Positions 1-6,787 of a stretch of DNA of 64,000 nt are shown here, in pieces. The position numbers and the translations under genes were made by a program. The notes beneath the pieces were generated by a model. It was not told the DNA's origin, ran no database searches, and saw only the letters and a program-made list of their open reading frames with translations. The stretch lies in contig CAJTZM010000010.1 in assembly GCA_910583935.1 (NCBI GenBank), forward strand, positions 1-64,000, written 5' to 3'. Positions within the stretch are counted from its first letter, which is position 1, and every line of letters begins with the position of its first letter. Origin of the DNA: an uncultured Oscillospiraceae bacterium (GTDB lineage: Bacteria; Bacillota; Clostridia; Oscillospirales; Ruminococcaceae).

Positions 1-617
<617 letters not shown>

Positions 618-908
618 TCCTTTCCCGTCCTTTCCTTGTTTTGTAATGTGATAAGTTTCGCAGCAAGCATAGGAAAAGAGTACCCTTTTCCGAAAATGCG
701 TTGCATTTTGCTTGTTGGGAAGTATCCCAAACCCTCTCAATTTTTCTTTCATTACCTACTACACCGCGCATGGCGATTTTGCCAAAGATTTAAGAAAAAA
801 TTTAGCTTTTTTATTTCTATCTCTCCCCAAATGGCATAAAAAGCAATTTGCTTCATTTTCGAAAGTTTTCCGCAACTATCTTTGAGAAATCTACTATCAT
901 CAATTCTG

Positions 909-937
909 TTGACTTTGAATAGCTTCCATGTTACAAT
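909..937 (+). promoter_or_regulatory. Sigma-A promoter of the MATE efflux gene
   Basis: TTGACT (909-914) and TACAAT (932-937) are separated by exactly 17 bp. Transcription would begin near 944, giving a leader of about 138 nt ahead of the MATE start codon. The preceding stretch 618-908 shows no supportable gene. Confidence 0.75.
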
Positions 938-979
938 ATTTTTGCTTGTCAGAGGACTTGCAATCGAATAAGATTGTTG

Positions 980-1060
980 AAGTGGGATAAGACCATTTGG
1001 GGCTTTATCCCACTTCTTGTTTTATGTAGCGGGATAAAGCTGAAAGGGCTTTATCCCGCT
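980..1060 (+). promoter_or_regulatory. Tandem-hairpin leader (putative attenuator) of the MATE gene
   Basis: Two inverted repeats lie in the 5' leader. Hairpin 1 pairs AAGTGGGATAA (980-990) with TTATCCCACTT (1005-1015) and is followed by a U-rich CTTGTTTTA. Hairpin 2 pairs AGCGGGATAAAGC (1028-1040) with GCTTTATCCCGCT (1048-1060) and ends about 8 nt before the ribosome binding site. The arms share the core GGGATAA/TTATCCC, so the right arm of hairpin 1 can instead pair with the left arm of hairpin 2, giving mutually exclusive folds. The architecture fits attenuation of a resistance-type gene; this is inference. A frame without stop codons from TTG 974 runs through the leader into the MATE gene. 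Confidence 0.6.
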
Positions 1061-1081
1061 TCCTTTATGGGAGGTATCTTG

Positions 1082-2392
1082 ATGAACACAAAAACAAAAT
1101 CTTTATTTGCTTACATCTTCCCTGCATTGGGTGGATTATTTGTAACTTATCTTTACAACGTTATGGACGGAATCTTTGTCGGGCAAGGCGTCGGCTCGGC
1201 TGCGTTGGGGGCTGTCAATATTGGTGTTCCGTTTATCACTTTTGTTGTTGCTATCGCAGCCATGTTCCCTATGGGCGGCGCAACCGTTGTTGCTATCAGA
1301 ATGGGGCGGGGAGATAAAGACGGTGCAAATCATGCTTTTATGACGGCATTTTCTTTAACTGTTCTGCTTTCCATATTTCTTATGGTTGTGGGTATGGCAT
1401 TTTCTCAGCAGATTGTTGATTTAAGCGGTGCAGGAAAACTAAGTGAAGAAATGCGGAAAATGTCAGCAGATTATTTGTTTTATTATTCTGCTTTTTCCAT
1501 TCCTATGCTCATGAGTACCTGTCTTTCTGTTTTTGTCAGAAATGACGGATCACCTGCTCTTTCCTTTGCAGGAATGTGCGTAGGTGCAGCAGCAAATATC
1601 TTTTTGGATTGGCTGTTTATCTTCCCGTTAGATATGGGTGTGATTGGCGCGGCAGTTGCGTCCGGTTTGGGGCAGGTTCTTTCCGTCCTTGTCCTGCTTT
1701 CCCATTTCGTGCGAAAAAAGGGCGAACTGCGGATTAAGCCATTCAAAATTGATTTTTCACTGATGAAAAAAATATGCAAGCGTGGTGTGCCAGAAGCCGT
1801 TACGCAACTCACAACACCTGTTACCGCACTTTGCTATAATCTTATGTTGGCAAGCCTAATAGGGGATATTGGCGTATCTACCTTTAGCGTTTTGAGTTTT
1901 ATTTACTCTCTTGCAAACGCTATCCTTTCTGGTGTAGCGCAAGGTTTACAGCCTCTTTGGGGGTATTGTTACGGCAAGCAAGATACAGCGGAAATAAACT
2001 GGTATTTCCGTTGCGGAATTATCATTAACAGCATTTTGTCAATTTTAATATACGGAGCATTATTTATTTTTGATAAGCCCGTAATTTGCATATTTAATCA
2101 GGACCCCGACCTTGTACAAACAGCTTCGGCAGCTTTGCCATTATTTAGCCTGTCCTTTATCCCTATGGCACTGAACCTTATTTACACAGCATTTCTGTTT
2201 TCGACAAAAAGAACAGGATCGGCAAATGCCATAGCAATTAGCAGAGGTATTGTGCTGAAAGCACTTGCCATTTTCTGTATTCCTATACTCTTTGGAAGCG
2301 ACGCTATTTGGATTGCTCCATTTGTGGCAGAAATCTTGACTCTTATACTTGCTATCGGGCTATGTAAAACAACGAAATTAATCTATCAATAA
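1082..2392 (+). CDS. MATE family multidrug/toxin efflux transporter
   Basis: A 436-residue polytopic membrane protein of the MATE family, which exports cationic drugs or metabolites in exchange for Na+ or H+. Hydrophobic segments span the length, with two repeated halves; the N-terminus reads ALGGLFVTYLYNVMDGIFVGQGVG, as in clostridial MATE proteins (family knowledge), and the length matches the usual 440-460. The start is the ATG at 1082 behind TGGGAGG; the frame extends 36 codons upstream through the hairpin leader but lacks a better start. It sits between the recombinase and orf7/orf8-like genes of a mobile element and is AT-richer than the chromosome to the right, so it is probably element cargo. 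The substrate cannot be inferred. Confidence 0.88.
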   Translation: MNTKTKSLFAYIFPALGGLFVTYLYNVMDGIFVGQGVGSAALGAVNIGVPFITFVVAIAAMFPMGGATVVAIRMGRGDKDGANHAFMTAFSLTVLLSIFLMVVGMAFSQQIVDLSGAGKLSEEMRKMSADYLFYYSAFSIPMLMSTCLSVFVRNDGSPALSFAGMCVGAAANIFLDWLFIFPLDMGVIGAAVASGLGQVLSVLVLLSHFVRKKGELRIKPFKIDFSLMKKICKRGVPEAVTQLTTPVTALCYNLMLASLIGDIGVSTFSVLSFIYSLANAILSGVAQGLQPLWGYCYGKQDTAEINWYFRCGIIINSILSILIYGALFIFDKPVICIFNQDPDLVQTASAALPLFSLSFIPMALNLIYTAFLFSTKRTGSANAIAISRGIVLKALAIFCIPILFGSDAIWIAPFVAEILTLILAIGLCKTTKLIYQ

Positions 2393-2430
2393 CTTTTCTA
2401 AGGATATGACGGTATCGAGGAGGTGTCGCC

Positions 2431-2526
2431 ATGTCCTTTTTATTTTTTAAGTATAATTTGTTAAAAAAATCCAATACAAGGCATTGTATCCGTCTGCCCG
2501 TCAATATGAATTATCTATTCATTTAG
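2431..2526 (+). CDS. Possible 31-residue small ORF
   Basis: ATG at 2431 follows a strong GAGGAGGTG with 5 nt spacing and opens a frame of 31 codons, starting MSFLFFKYNLLKK and ending in TAG at 2524. I do not recognise it. It could be a remnant of a truncated element gene whose start region survives, or a leader peptide for the next gene. A dyad (ATACAA, GGCA, TTGTAT; about 2473-2488) overlaps its 3' half. Length and composition alone cannot show that it is translated. Confidence 0.25.
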   Translation: MSFLFFKYNLLKKSNTRHCIRLPVNMNYLFI

Positions 2527-2665
2527 TATGTCTTAATAATTCATATTATTGGAACGGCTTCAGGAACCTGATAATCATGTATTACCCAAACACTCATGTG
2601 GCTTTATGTCGCATGGGCGTTTGTTGTAATAGCCCCCTACTGGGAAGAAAGGGGGTGATGAAAAA

Positions 2666-3124
2666 ATGAGGTATTCTGAACAATTCATGGAGCATATCGA
2701 ATATGCCTTTGCCGCCTTTTGCAGAACTGTTCTCCGTAACGCGGCAATCAGCGCATACCGCGATTTTGGACGGAAGCAGAAGCGGGAAGTATCGCTTGAC
2801 TATCTGATGTCCGAAACGCACTTTGAGCCGTTCACGACAGACAATTACTTTGAGCAATACGACATTCCAACTGTTTTTGTTGTGAAAGGGCAGAAAATTG
2901 TTGTGGCAAGCAAACGGTTAGCGGACGCATTAGCCAGATTGCCAGAACAGCGGCGCGCTGTCCTGCTGATGTATTTCTTCCTCGGTTACACTGATACAGA
3001 AGTCGGGAACGAGTACGGGCGGAGCAGAAGCACAGCGAATTACTGGAAACACGCGGCATTAAAGCAGTTGAGAAAGGAATGGTTGAAATCAGAACATGAG
3101 GAGCAAGAAGCTGATACCCTTTGA
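2666..3124 (+). CDS. Sigma-70-like regulatory protein of an integrative element (Tn916 orf7 type)
   Basis: A 152-residue protein with a C-terminal sigma region-4-like helix-turn-helix: LARLPEQRRAVLLMYF near residue 90, then DTEVGNEYGRSRSTANYWK around residues 110-128, where GRSRSTANYW is the recognition helix. Such sigma-like proteins occur in Tn916/Tn1549-family conjugative transposons and regulate the excision or transfer genes (family knowledge). ATG 2666 follows GGGGGTG. The gene overlaps the next one by 29 bp, the same arrangement as orf7-orf8 in Tn916-like elements. Confidence 0.8.
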   Translation: MRYSEQFMEHIEYAFAAFCRTVLRNAAISAYRDFGRKQKREVSLDYLMSETHFEPFTTDNYFEQYDIPTVFVVKGQKIVVASKRLADALARLPEQRRAVLLMYFFLGYTDTEVGNEYGRSRSTANYWKHAALKQLRKEWLKSEHEEQEADTL

Positions 3125-3299
3125 AGTCATTGAAAAAGCTGTCGCTGGAGAACCGGAAGCCATAGATGCGGTATTGCGGCACTATGCCGGACATATCAAA
3201 TACCTGTCTACCTATCGGGGACATATCAATGACGATATTCAAGACAGTCTGAAAGCACAGCTTATCAAAGCTATCCTGCAATTCCGTTTTGACAGGTAG
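3096..3299 (+). CDS. Helix-turn-helix protein of an integrative element (Tn916 orf8 type)
   Basis: A 67-residue protein, MRSKKLIPFEVIEKAVAGEP at the N-terminus, of the short HTH_16 type typically found directly after the sigma-like gene in Tn916-family elements. The sequence AVAGEPEAIDAVLRHYAGHI and the aspartates in INDDIQ near the C-terminus are characteristic of that family. The start overlaps the upstream gene by 29 bp and has no close ribosome binding site, so translation is probably coupled. In complete elements xis and int would follow; here no coding sequence follows for almost 900 bp, so this end appears reduced. Confidence 0.75.
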   Translation: MRSKKLIPFEVIEKAVAGEPEAIDAVLRHYAGHIKYLSTYRGHINDDIQDSLKAQLIKAILQFRFDR

Positions 3300-3302
3300 G
3301 CA

Positions 3303-3378
3303 GTAGCAAAGACAGAAAAAGCCGTCAAGGATAAAATGCACGCTTGCGCGTCCTTGACGGCTTTCCCTGTCTTTGCTG
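3303..3378. repeat. Long imperfect hairpin after the orf8-like gene
   Basis: Arms 3304-3331 and 3351-3378 are inverted copies of about 28 bp with three mismatches, ending in GCCGTCAAGGA and TCCTTGACGGC around a 19-nt loop. It starts 4 bp after the orf8-like stop codon. It may end transcription of the orf7-orf8 unit, although the flanking T-run is poor, or act as a protein-binding dyad for element processing. Confidence 0.7.
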
Positions 3379-3392
3379 TTAGGCGGCTAAGA

Positions 3393-3424
3393 GAGCGTAA
3401 GCGGATAAACCGCTTACGCTCTTA
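3393..3424. repeat. Second hairpin, AGAGCGTAAGCGG dyad
   Basis: AGAGCGTAAGCGG is followed after ATAAA by CCGCTTACGCTCT, a 13-bp perfect stem. It lies 15 bp after the longer hairpin, so two strong structures stand in series. The following sequence CTTAATCC is not a clear T-run. Confidence 0.65.
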
Positions 3425-3440
3425 ATCCATTATGGAATGT

Positions 3441-3921
3441 GTTACGCGATAGAGTGCTTTTCTCGCTTGATTTAAGCGGCATTACAGCGGCGATAGGGGG
3501 CAGGCACAATGGTTTTATACTCCCACCCTTAAAAATGGCGTTCTATTGCGTAACATAGCAAACGATATTTCTTTGTGTTGCTATTTCCATTCCATTCCTT
3601 TCCGGCGGCTCTGCCGCTTCTTTTGGAAAGGGATTAAGGGAAAGGAAAGGATAGGAATGGAATCGGTATTTGATTAAATCCGTATTTGGTTTTTCTTTAG
3701 TTATTTATATCTTTATTTAATTGCGTTGGATTTTCCAACGTAGGCTTTTCCAACATAGGGCAATCCGAGATAGGCGGTCTATGCTCCGCCGGATAATTAC
3801 CGCGGTTTTGTTACGCAGTAGAAAGGCGTTTTTGAGGGAAAAGGTATAAATCCCTTGCCGCATGGGAAATGCGCCCACAAAGCCGCCTGTATCAATGCTT
3901 TTTCAGCCCCTACTGCGTAAC
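3441..3921. repeat. Four-copy GTTACGCARTAG repeat in two inverted pairs
   Basis: Pair 1 is GTTACGCGATAGAG (3441-3454) facing TTCTATTGCGTAAC (3542-3555). Pair 2 is GTTACGCAGTAG (3810-3821) facing CTACTGCGTAAC (3910-3921), a perfect 12-bp match. Each pair brackets about 90 bp, spanning 115 and 112 bp. Outside the 12-bp core, copies 2 and 3 also agree in a downstream GCG/CGCC and TTTTT-A-GG stretch when placed in the same orientation. Confidence 0.65.
3731..3775 (+). repeat. 15-bp tandem repeat, three units (iteron-like)
   Basis: TTTTCCAACGTAGGC, TTTTCCAACATAGGG and CAATCCGAGATAGGC follow one another without gap. The first two match at 13 of 15 positions; the third shares TCC-A and ATAGG. A short hairpin GTTGG-CCAAC overlaps the first unit at 3725-3739. 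Iteron-like spacing suggests a protein-binding array. Confidence 0.5.
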
Positions 3922-4102
3922 AAGGGGCATGAAAAAAGCGGGCAAGAAACGCTTTGTTTCTCTCTCGCCTTTTTCTGCACCCTGTATGACAGCTACCCTA
4001 TTTCAGTTTGTTGGTTGATACTGTTTTATGAGTAGCTACCATTCGGCCGGCGCTTTTTTTAGCTATAGGTTTTAAGCATGGAAATCCATGTCATATAAGC
4101 AC

Positions 4103-4131
4103 TTGCTATCTTGAAAAAAAGATTCTACAAT
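4103..4131 (+). promoter_or_regulatory. Promoter of the small gene/DUF3737/lipoprotein operon
   Basis: TTGCTA (4103-4108), 17-bp spacer, TACAAT (4126-4131). It lies about 58 bp before the first start codon of the three-gene operon and marks the point by which chromosomal DNA has begun. Confidence 0.6.
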
Positions 4132-4188
4132 AGGGATGTCGGCTCTGACCCACCGTCCAGATCGGTTTTTCTAAAGGAGACGGATACG

Positions 4189-4440
4189 ATGAACGAAAAT
4201 GAAGGGGTTGTCCAAAACTTGAAGGATGCCGGATGCGATGGCGAAACCATTCACGCGTTCGTAGAAAAGCTTCGGGCCGGAAAAATAGAAGACGGTCTGA
4301 GGCTTTTGGCAAAGCATCGGCGCACCCTGCTGGACAATCTCCACAAAAAACAACAGCAGATTGACGGCCTAGACTATCTTATCCACACCATGCAGAAAAA
4401 GCATCAAGCGAAAGGAGCTTGTGATAATGCAAACAATTGA
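4189..4440 (+). CDS. Small conserved protein preceding a DUF3737 gene
   Basis: An 83-residue, largely helical charged protein starting MNENEGVVQNLKDAGCDGET. The ATG at 4189 sits 9 bp after CTAAAGGAG; an in-frame upstream ATG has no ribosome binding site and is rejected. The C-terminal half (RRTLLDNLHKKQQQIDGLDYL) looks like an amphipathic or coiled-coil helix. Comparable short proteins commonly precede DUF3737 genes in Firmicutes (family knowledge), but their function is unknown. It overlaps the following DUF3737 gene by 14 bp, indicating translational coupling. Confidence 0.7.
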   Translation: MNENEGVVQNLKDAGCDGETIHAFVEKLRAGKIEDGLRLLAKHRRTLLDNLHKKQQQIDGLDYLIHTMQKKHQAKGACDNANN

Positions 4441-5263
4441 AAATAAAACCTTTGACGAGGAAAGAGCCTTATATGGTGCAAATGGGCTTATTGTGAAAAA
4501 CTGCCGGTTCGACGGCCCGGCAGATGGCGAAAGCGCTTTTAAGGAAGGCCACGATCTTTCGGTCCACAGCTGCTTTTTTAACCTTCGCTATCCATTCTGG
4601 CACGACGACAAGCTCAAAATTGCCGATTCGGAAATGACCGGGCTTTGCCGGGCGGCGCTTTGGTATTCTAAGAATATCGAAATCACCGGTACAAAGCTGC
4701 ACGGGATCAAAGCGCTTAGGGAGTGTGGTCTTGTCCGAATGCAGGGCTGCGATATCCTGTCCCCCGAATTCGGCTGGTCGGTACAGGGCATCGAAATGGA
4801 AGACTGCACCGCCGAGAGCGAATATTTCATGATGCGTTCCGATCATCTGACCTTTCAAAAGGTGCGCATGAAGGGCAAATACTCCTTTCAGTATATCAGC
4901 GATTCTGTGTTTGAGGACTGTGCCTTTGATACAAAGGATGCTTTCTGGCACGCAAAAAACATCACGGTCAAAAACAGCGTGGTAAAGGGCGAATATTTAG
5001 CATGGTACAGCGAGAATATCACCTTTGAAAGCTGTAAAATCATCGGTACACAGCCTCTTTGCTACTGCAAAAATCTCAGACTCATCAACTGCGAAATGAT
5101 CGATACCGATCTCTGCTTTGAAAAATCCCAGGTGGAGGCGACCATTACCACGCCGGTGATCAGCATCAAAAATCCGCTGTCGGGTCATATCTATGTGCCC
5201 AGCGCGGGAGAAATCATCCGCGACGGCCAAAACGTCCGCGGGGAAATCATCCTAAAGGGGTGA
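4427..5263 (+). CDS. DUF3737 family protein, predicted right-handed beta-helix
   Basis: A 278-residue protein with regular repeats of about 20 residues in which short beta-strand triplets alternate with conserved turns, for example LTFQKVRMKGKYSFQYISD, ITVKNSVVKGEYLAWYSEN and ITFESCKIIGTQPLCYCKN. This pattern is typical of parallel beta-helices and of DUF3737. It has no signal peptide, so it is probably cytoplasmic. The ATG at 4427 (AAAGGAG, 9-nt spacing) is preferred over GTG 4421, which is too close to the ribosome binding site. The enzymatic role of the family is not known to me. It overlaps the small upstream gene and is followed after 4 bp by a lipoprotein gene. Confidence 0.85.
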   Translation: MQTIENKTFDEERALYGANGLIVKNCRFDGPADGESAFKEGHDLSVHSCFFNLRYPFWHDDKLKIADSEMTGLCRAALWYSKNIEITGTKLHGIKALRECGLVRMQGCDILSPEFGWSVQGIEMEDCTAESEYFMMRSDHLTFQKVRMKGKYSFQYISDSVFEDCAFDTKDAFWHAKNITVKNSVVKGEYLAWYSENITFESCKIIGTQPLCYCKNLRLINCEMIDTDLCFEKSQVEATITTPVISIKNPLSGHIYVPSAGEIIRDGQNVRGEIILKG

Positions 5264-5267
5264 CGCC

Positions 5268-5897
5268 ATGAAGAGGAAAAGGCTAACAAGCATCCTCTGC
5301 GCCTTCTACTTCCTTTTATTCCTGCCTGCCTGCAAAAACAATCTGTCCGCGGCCCTATCGGAGGATTTCCAGATGGATACATATAAAACAAAATCCGGCA
5401 CGTCCCAGGGCTTTGTCAATGCAGATTTCGGCGATTCTGAGAGCCGGATATCCGTCAAAGTGACGGAGCCCGAATCTGCCGAAGAAGCGCTGGAACTGCC
5501 GGAAACAAAACCGAACCCTGAAAAGGAGAAGACAGAATTGCAGCTGAATATCCAAATCGGCGAACACCTGCTTACCGCATCGCTGGCGCAAAACACCTCC
5601 GCCGAAGCACTGGCCGAAATGCTCTCCGGCGGGCCGGTAAGCATCCAAATGCAGGACTACGCCCGCATGGAAAAGGTGGGCCCGCTGCCCGTCGCGCTGC
5701 CGCAAAACGACGAAACCATCCACACCGAGGCCGGAGATCTGATTTTGTATCAGGGAAGCTCCTTTGTGATTTATTACGACGAAAATACCTGGAGCCTTAC
5801 CTGGCTTGGAAAAATCGACGGCATTACCAAGCAGGAGCTGAAAGATATTTTAGGAGATGCTGAGGTGACGGCGGTCCTTTCCCTTCCCTCAACGTAA
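5268..5897 (+). CDS. Cyclophilin-like fold lipoprotein
   Basis: A 209-residue exported protein. The N-terminus has two arginines and lysines, a hydrophobic stretch and a lipobox LFLPAC ending at Cys22, so it should be lipidated. After a low-complexity acidic linker (residues 45-90), the C-terminal 120 residues (LQLNIQIGEHLLTASLAQNTSAEALAEML ... DLILYQGSSFVIYYDENTWSLTWLGKID) match the cyclophilin-like domain of small bacterial proteins, including the conserved YQG and WSLTWLGKI elements. Whether it has peptidyl-prolyl isomerase activity is unknown; many members lack the cyclophilin active site. It is the last gene of the three-gene operon and converges on the MerR gene with only 10 bp between. 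Confidence 0.8.
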   Translation: MKRKRLTSILCAFYFLLFLPACKNNLSAALSEDFQMDTYKTKSGTSQGFVNADFGDSESRISVKVTEPESAEEALELPETKPNPEKEKTELQLNIQIGEHLLTASLAQNTSAEALAEMLSGGPVSIQMQDYARMEKVGPLPVALPQNDETIHTEAGDLILYQGSSFVIYYDENTWSLTWLGKIDGITKQELKDILGDAEVTAVLSLPST

Positions 5898-5907
5898 GTT
5901 CTGCCGC

Positions 5908-6639
5908 TTATTGCTTTTGGCAGCAGATCTCGATCGCCTGATAGATAAATTCCGCCGTACCCTCGCCGCCGACTTCGTCGATGCCTTCCGTCAGCCTGCC
6001 GCCGCCAGCATACATCCTGCCAAGTCCCAGTAGCATCGCATCCGAGCAGCTGTAAAAATGCGCATCGATAAAATCCCGCAGCTTCTTCACCTGTGCCTGC
6101 ACCTGCTCCGACGCAGGCGAATATCCGCGCATCCCGCCGAATTCGGTAAAAATGGCCATCATCTGTACACTTAAACGCTGGTCATCTTCCTTTGTGCGCC
6201 CTTGGGACTTTTGCAGAAACTCCTGGTATTCCGCCGTTTGCCCATACGAGGCCTTGGCCTCGGCAGCATAGGCGTCGATTTTGCTTGTGTCAAACGCTGT
6301 AAAATCCATTTTATTCACTCCAATCAATTGAATTCCGCGGGCCAGATCAATTAGATTTTCCATATGCTCTTTTTTGAGTGTCAGCAGGGTAATCTGCTGC
6401 TCCAGCGCCCTGTTCCGATCAAAATTCGGGCTTTCCAAAATCCCCTTGATTTCCTGTAAGGGGAACTCCAGCTCCCGAAACAGCAAAATCTGCTGCAGCC
6501 GGAGCAGAGCCGCGTCGTCATACAGCCTGTACCCGGCCTCTGTAACGGCCGCCGGCTTTAACAGCCCAATCGCGTCATAATGGTGCAGCGTGCGCACGCT
6601 GACCCCTGTCAATCTGCTTACCTCATTTACCGTTTTCAA
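5908..6639 (-). CDS. MerR family regulator with TipAS ligand-binding domain
   Basis: A 243-residue transcription factor. Residues 1-70 are a MerR winged helix (TVNEVSRLTGVSVRTLHHYD, then EAGYRLYDD), followed by a dimerisation helix of about 40 residues. Residues 125-243 match the TipAS domain, which binds thiopeptides and other amphipathic drugs in TipA (family knowledge). The start is TTG (6637-6639), 8 nt after AAGGAGG. Its own promoter has the distorted 19-bp spacer and a central dyad typical of MerR control, so it probably regulates itself. No efflux gene is adjacent in the same direction. It is convergent with the DUF3737 operon, and the histidine kinase gene ends upstream of its promoter. 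Confidence 0.9.
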   Translation of the reverse strand: MKTVNEVSRLTGVSVRTLHHYDAIGLLKPAAVTEAGYRLYDDAALLRLQQILLFRELEFPLQEIKGILESPNFDRNRALEQQITLLTLKKEHMENLIDLARGIQLIGVNKMDFTAFDTSKIDAYAAEAKASYGQTAEYQEFLQKSQGRTKEDDQRLSVQMMAIFTEFGGMRGYSPASEQVQAQVKKLRDFIDAHFYSCSDAMLLGLGRMYAGGGRLTEGIDEVGGEGTAEFIYQAIEICCQKQ

Positions 6640-6662
6640 TGTCGTTCCCTCCTTGTTAAGCT

Positions 6663-6693
6663 AGTATAAGCTATAACGCAGCGTTAGAGTCAA
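6663..6693 (-). promoter_or_regulatory. MerR-type promoter/operator with 19-bp spacer
   Basis: On the minus strand TTGACT (6688-6693) and TATACT (6663-6668) are separated by 19 bp. The spacer holds a dyad, on the plus strand CTATAACGC-A-GCGTTAGAG (6671-6689) with one mismatch. An over-long spacer with a centred dyad is the hallmark of MerR-activated promoters. Confidence 0.8.
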
Positions 6694-6715
6694 TAGGTAT
6701 TTTTTCAAGGAAACA

Positions 6716-6760
6716 AAAAGAGACTTCCTTCGTGCAAACGGCGCAAAGGAAGTCTCTTTT
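6716..6760 (-). terminator. Rho-independent terminator of the histidine kinase gene
   Basis: AAAAGAGACTTCCTT pairs with AAGGAAGTCTCTTTT around a 15-nt loop. On the minus strand it is followed by a run of T, matching the end of the kinase gene at 6788. Confidence 0.85.
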
Positions 6761-6787
6761 ACATCCTAAAAAACAGGAAATCAAGGG

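Larger units (their letters stand above)
3300..4102. other. Repeat-rich non-coding end of the mobile element
   Basis: No supportable gene lies in about 0.9 kb. It holds two hairpins (3304-3378, 3393-3424), four copies of a GTTACGCARTAG-type motif (3441-3454 forward, 3542-3555 reverse, 3810-3821 forward, 3910-3921 reverse), a 19-bp inverted repeat of TTCCATTCC-type sequence (3585-3603 against 3644-3662, two mismatches), and three 15-bp units in tandem (3731-3745, 3746-3760, 3761-3775). A transfer origin, integration end or regulatory region of the element are possible; none can be shown from sequence alone. Confidence 0.6.

Noticed and set aside
2484..2669. 61-codon plus-strand frame before the sigma-like gene
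   Set aside because: No ribosome binding site at its start and composition of an intergenic frame; it runs into the sigma-like gene's own start region.
3300..4102. CRISPR array in the repeat-rich non-coding stretch
   Set aside because: Repeats are inverted pairs and a contiguous 15-bp tandem, without regularly spaced direct repeats and spacers, and there are no cas genes.
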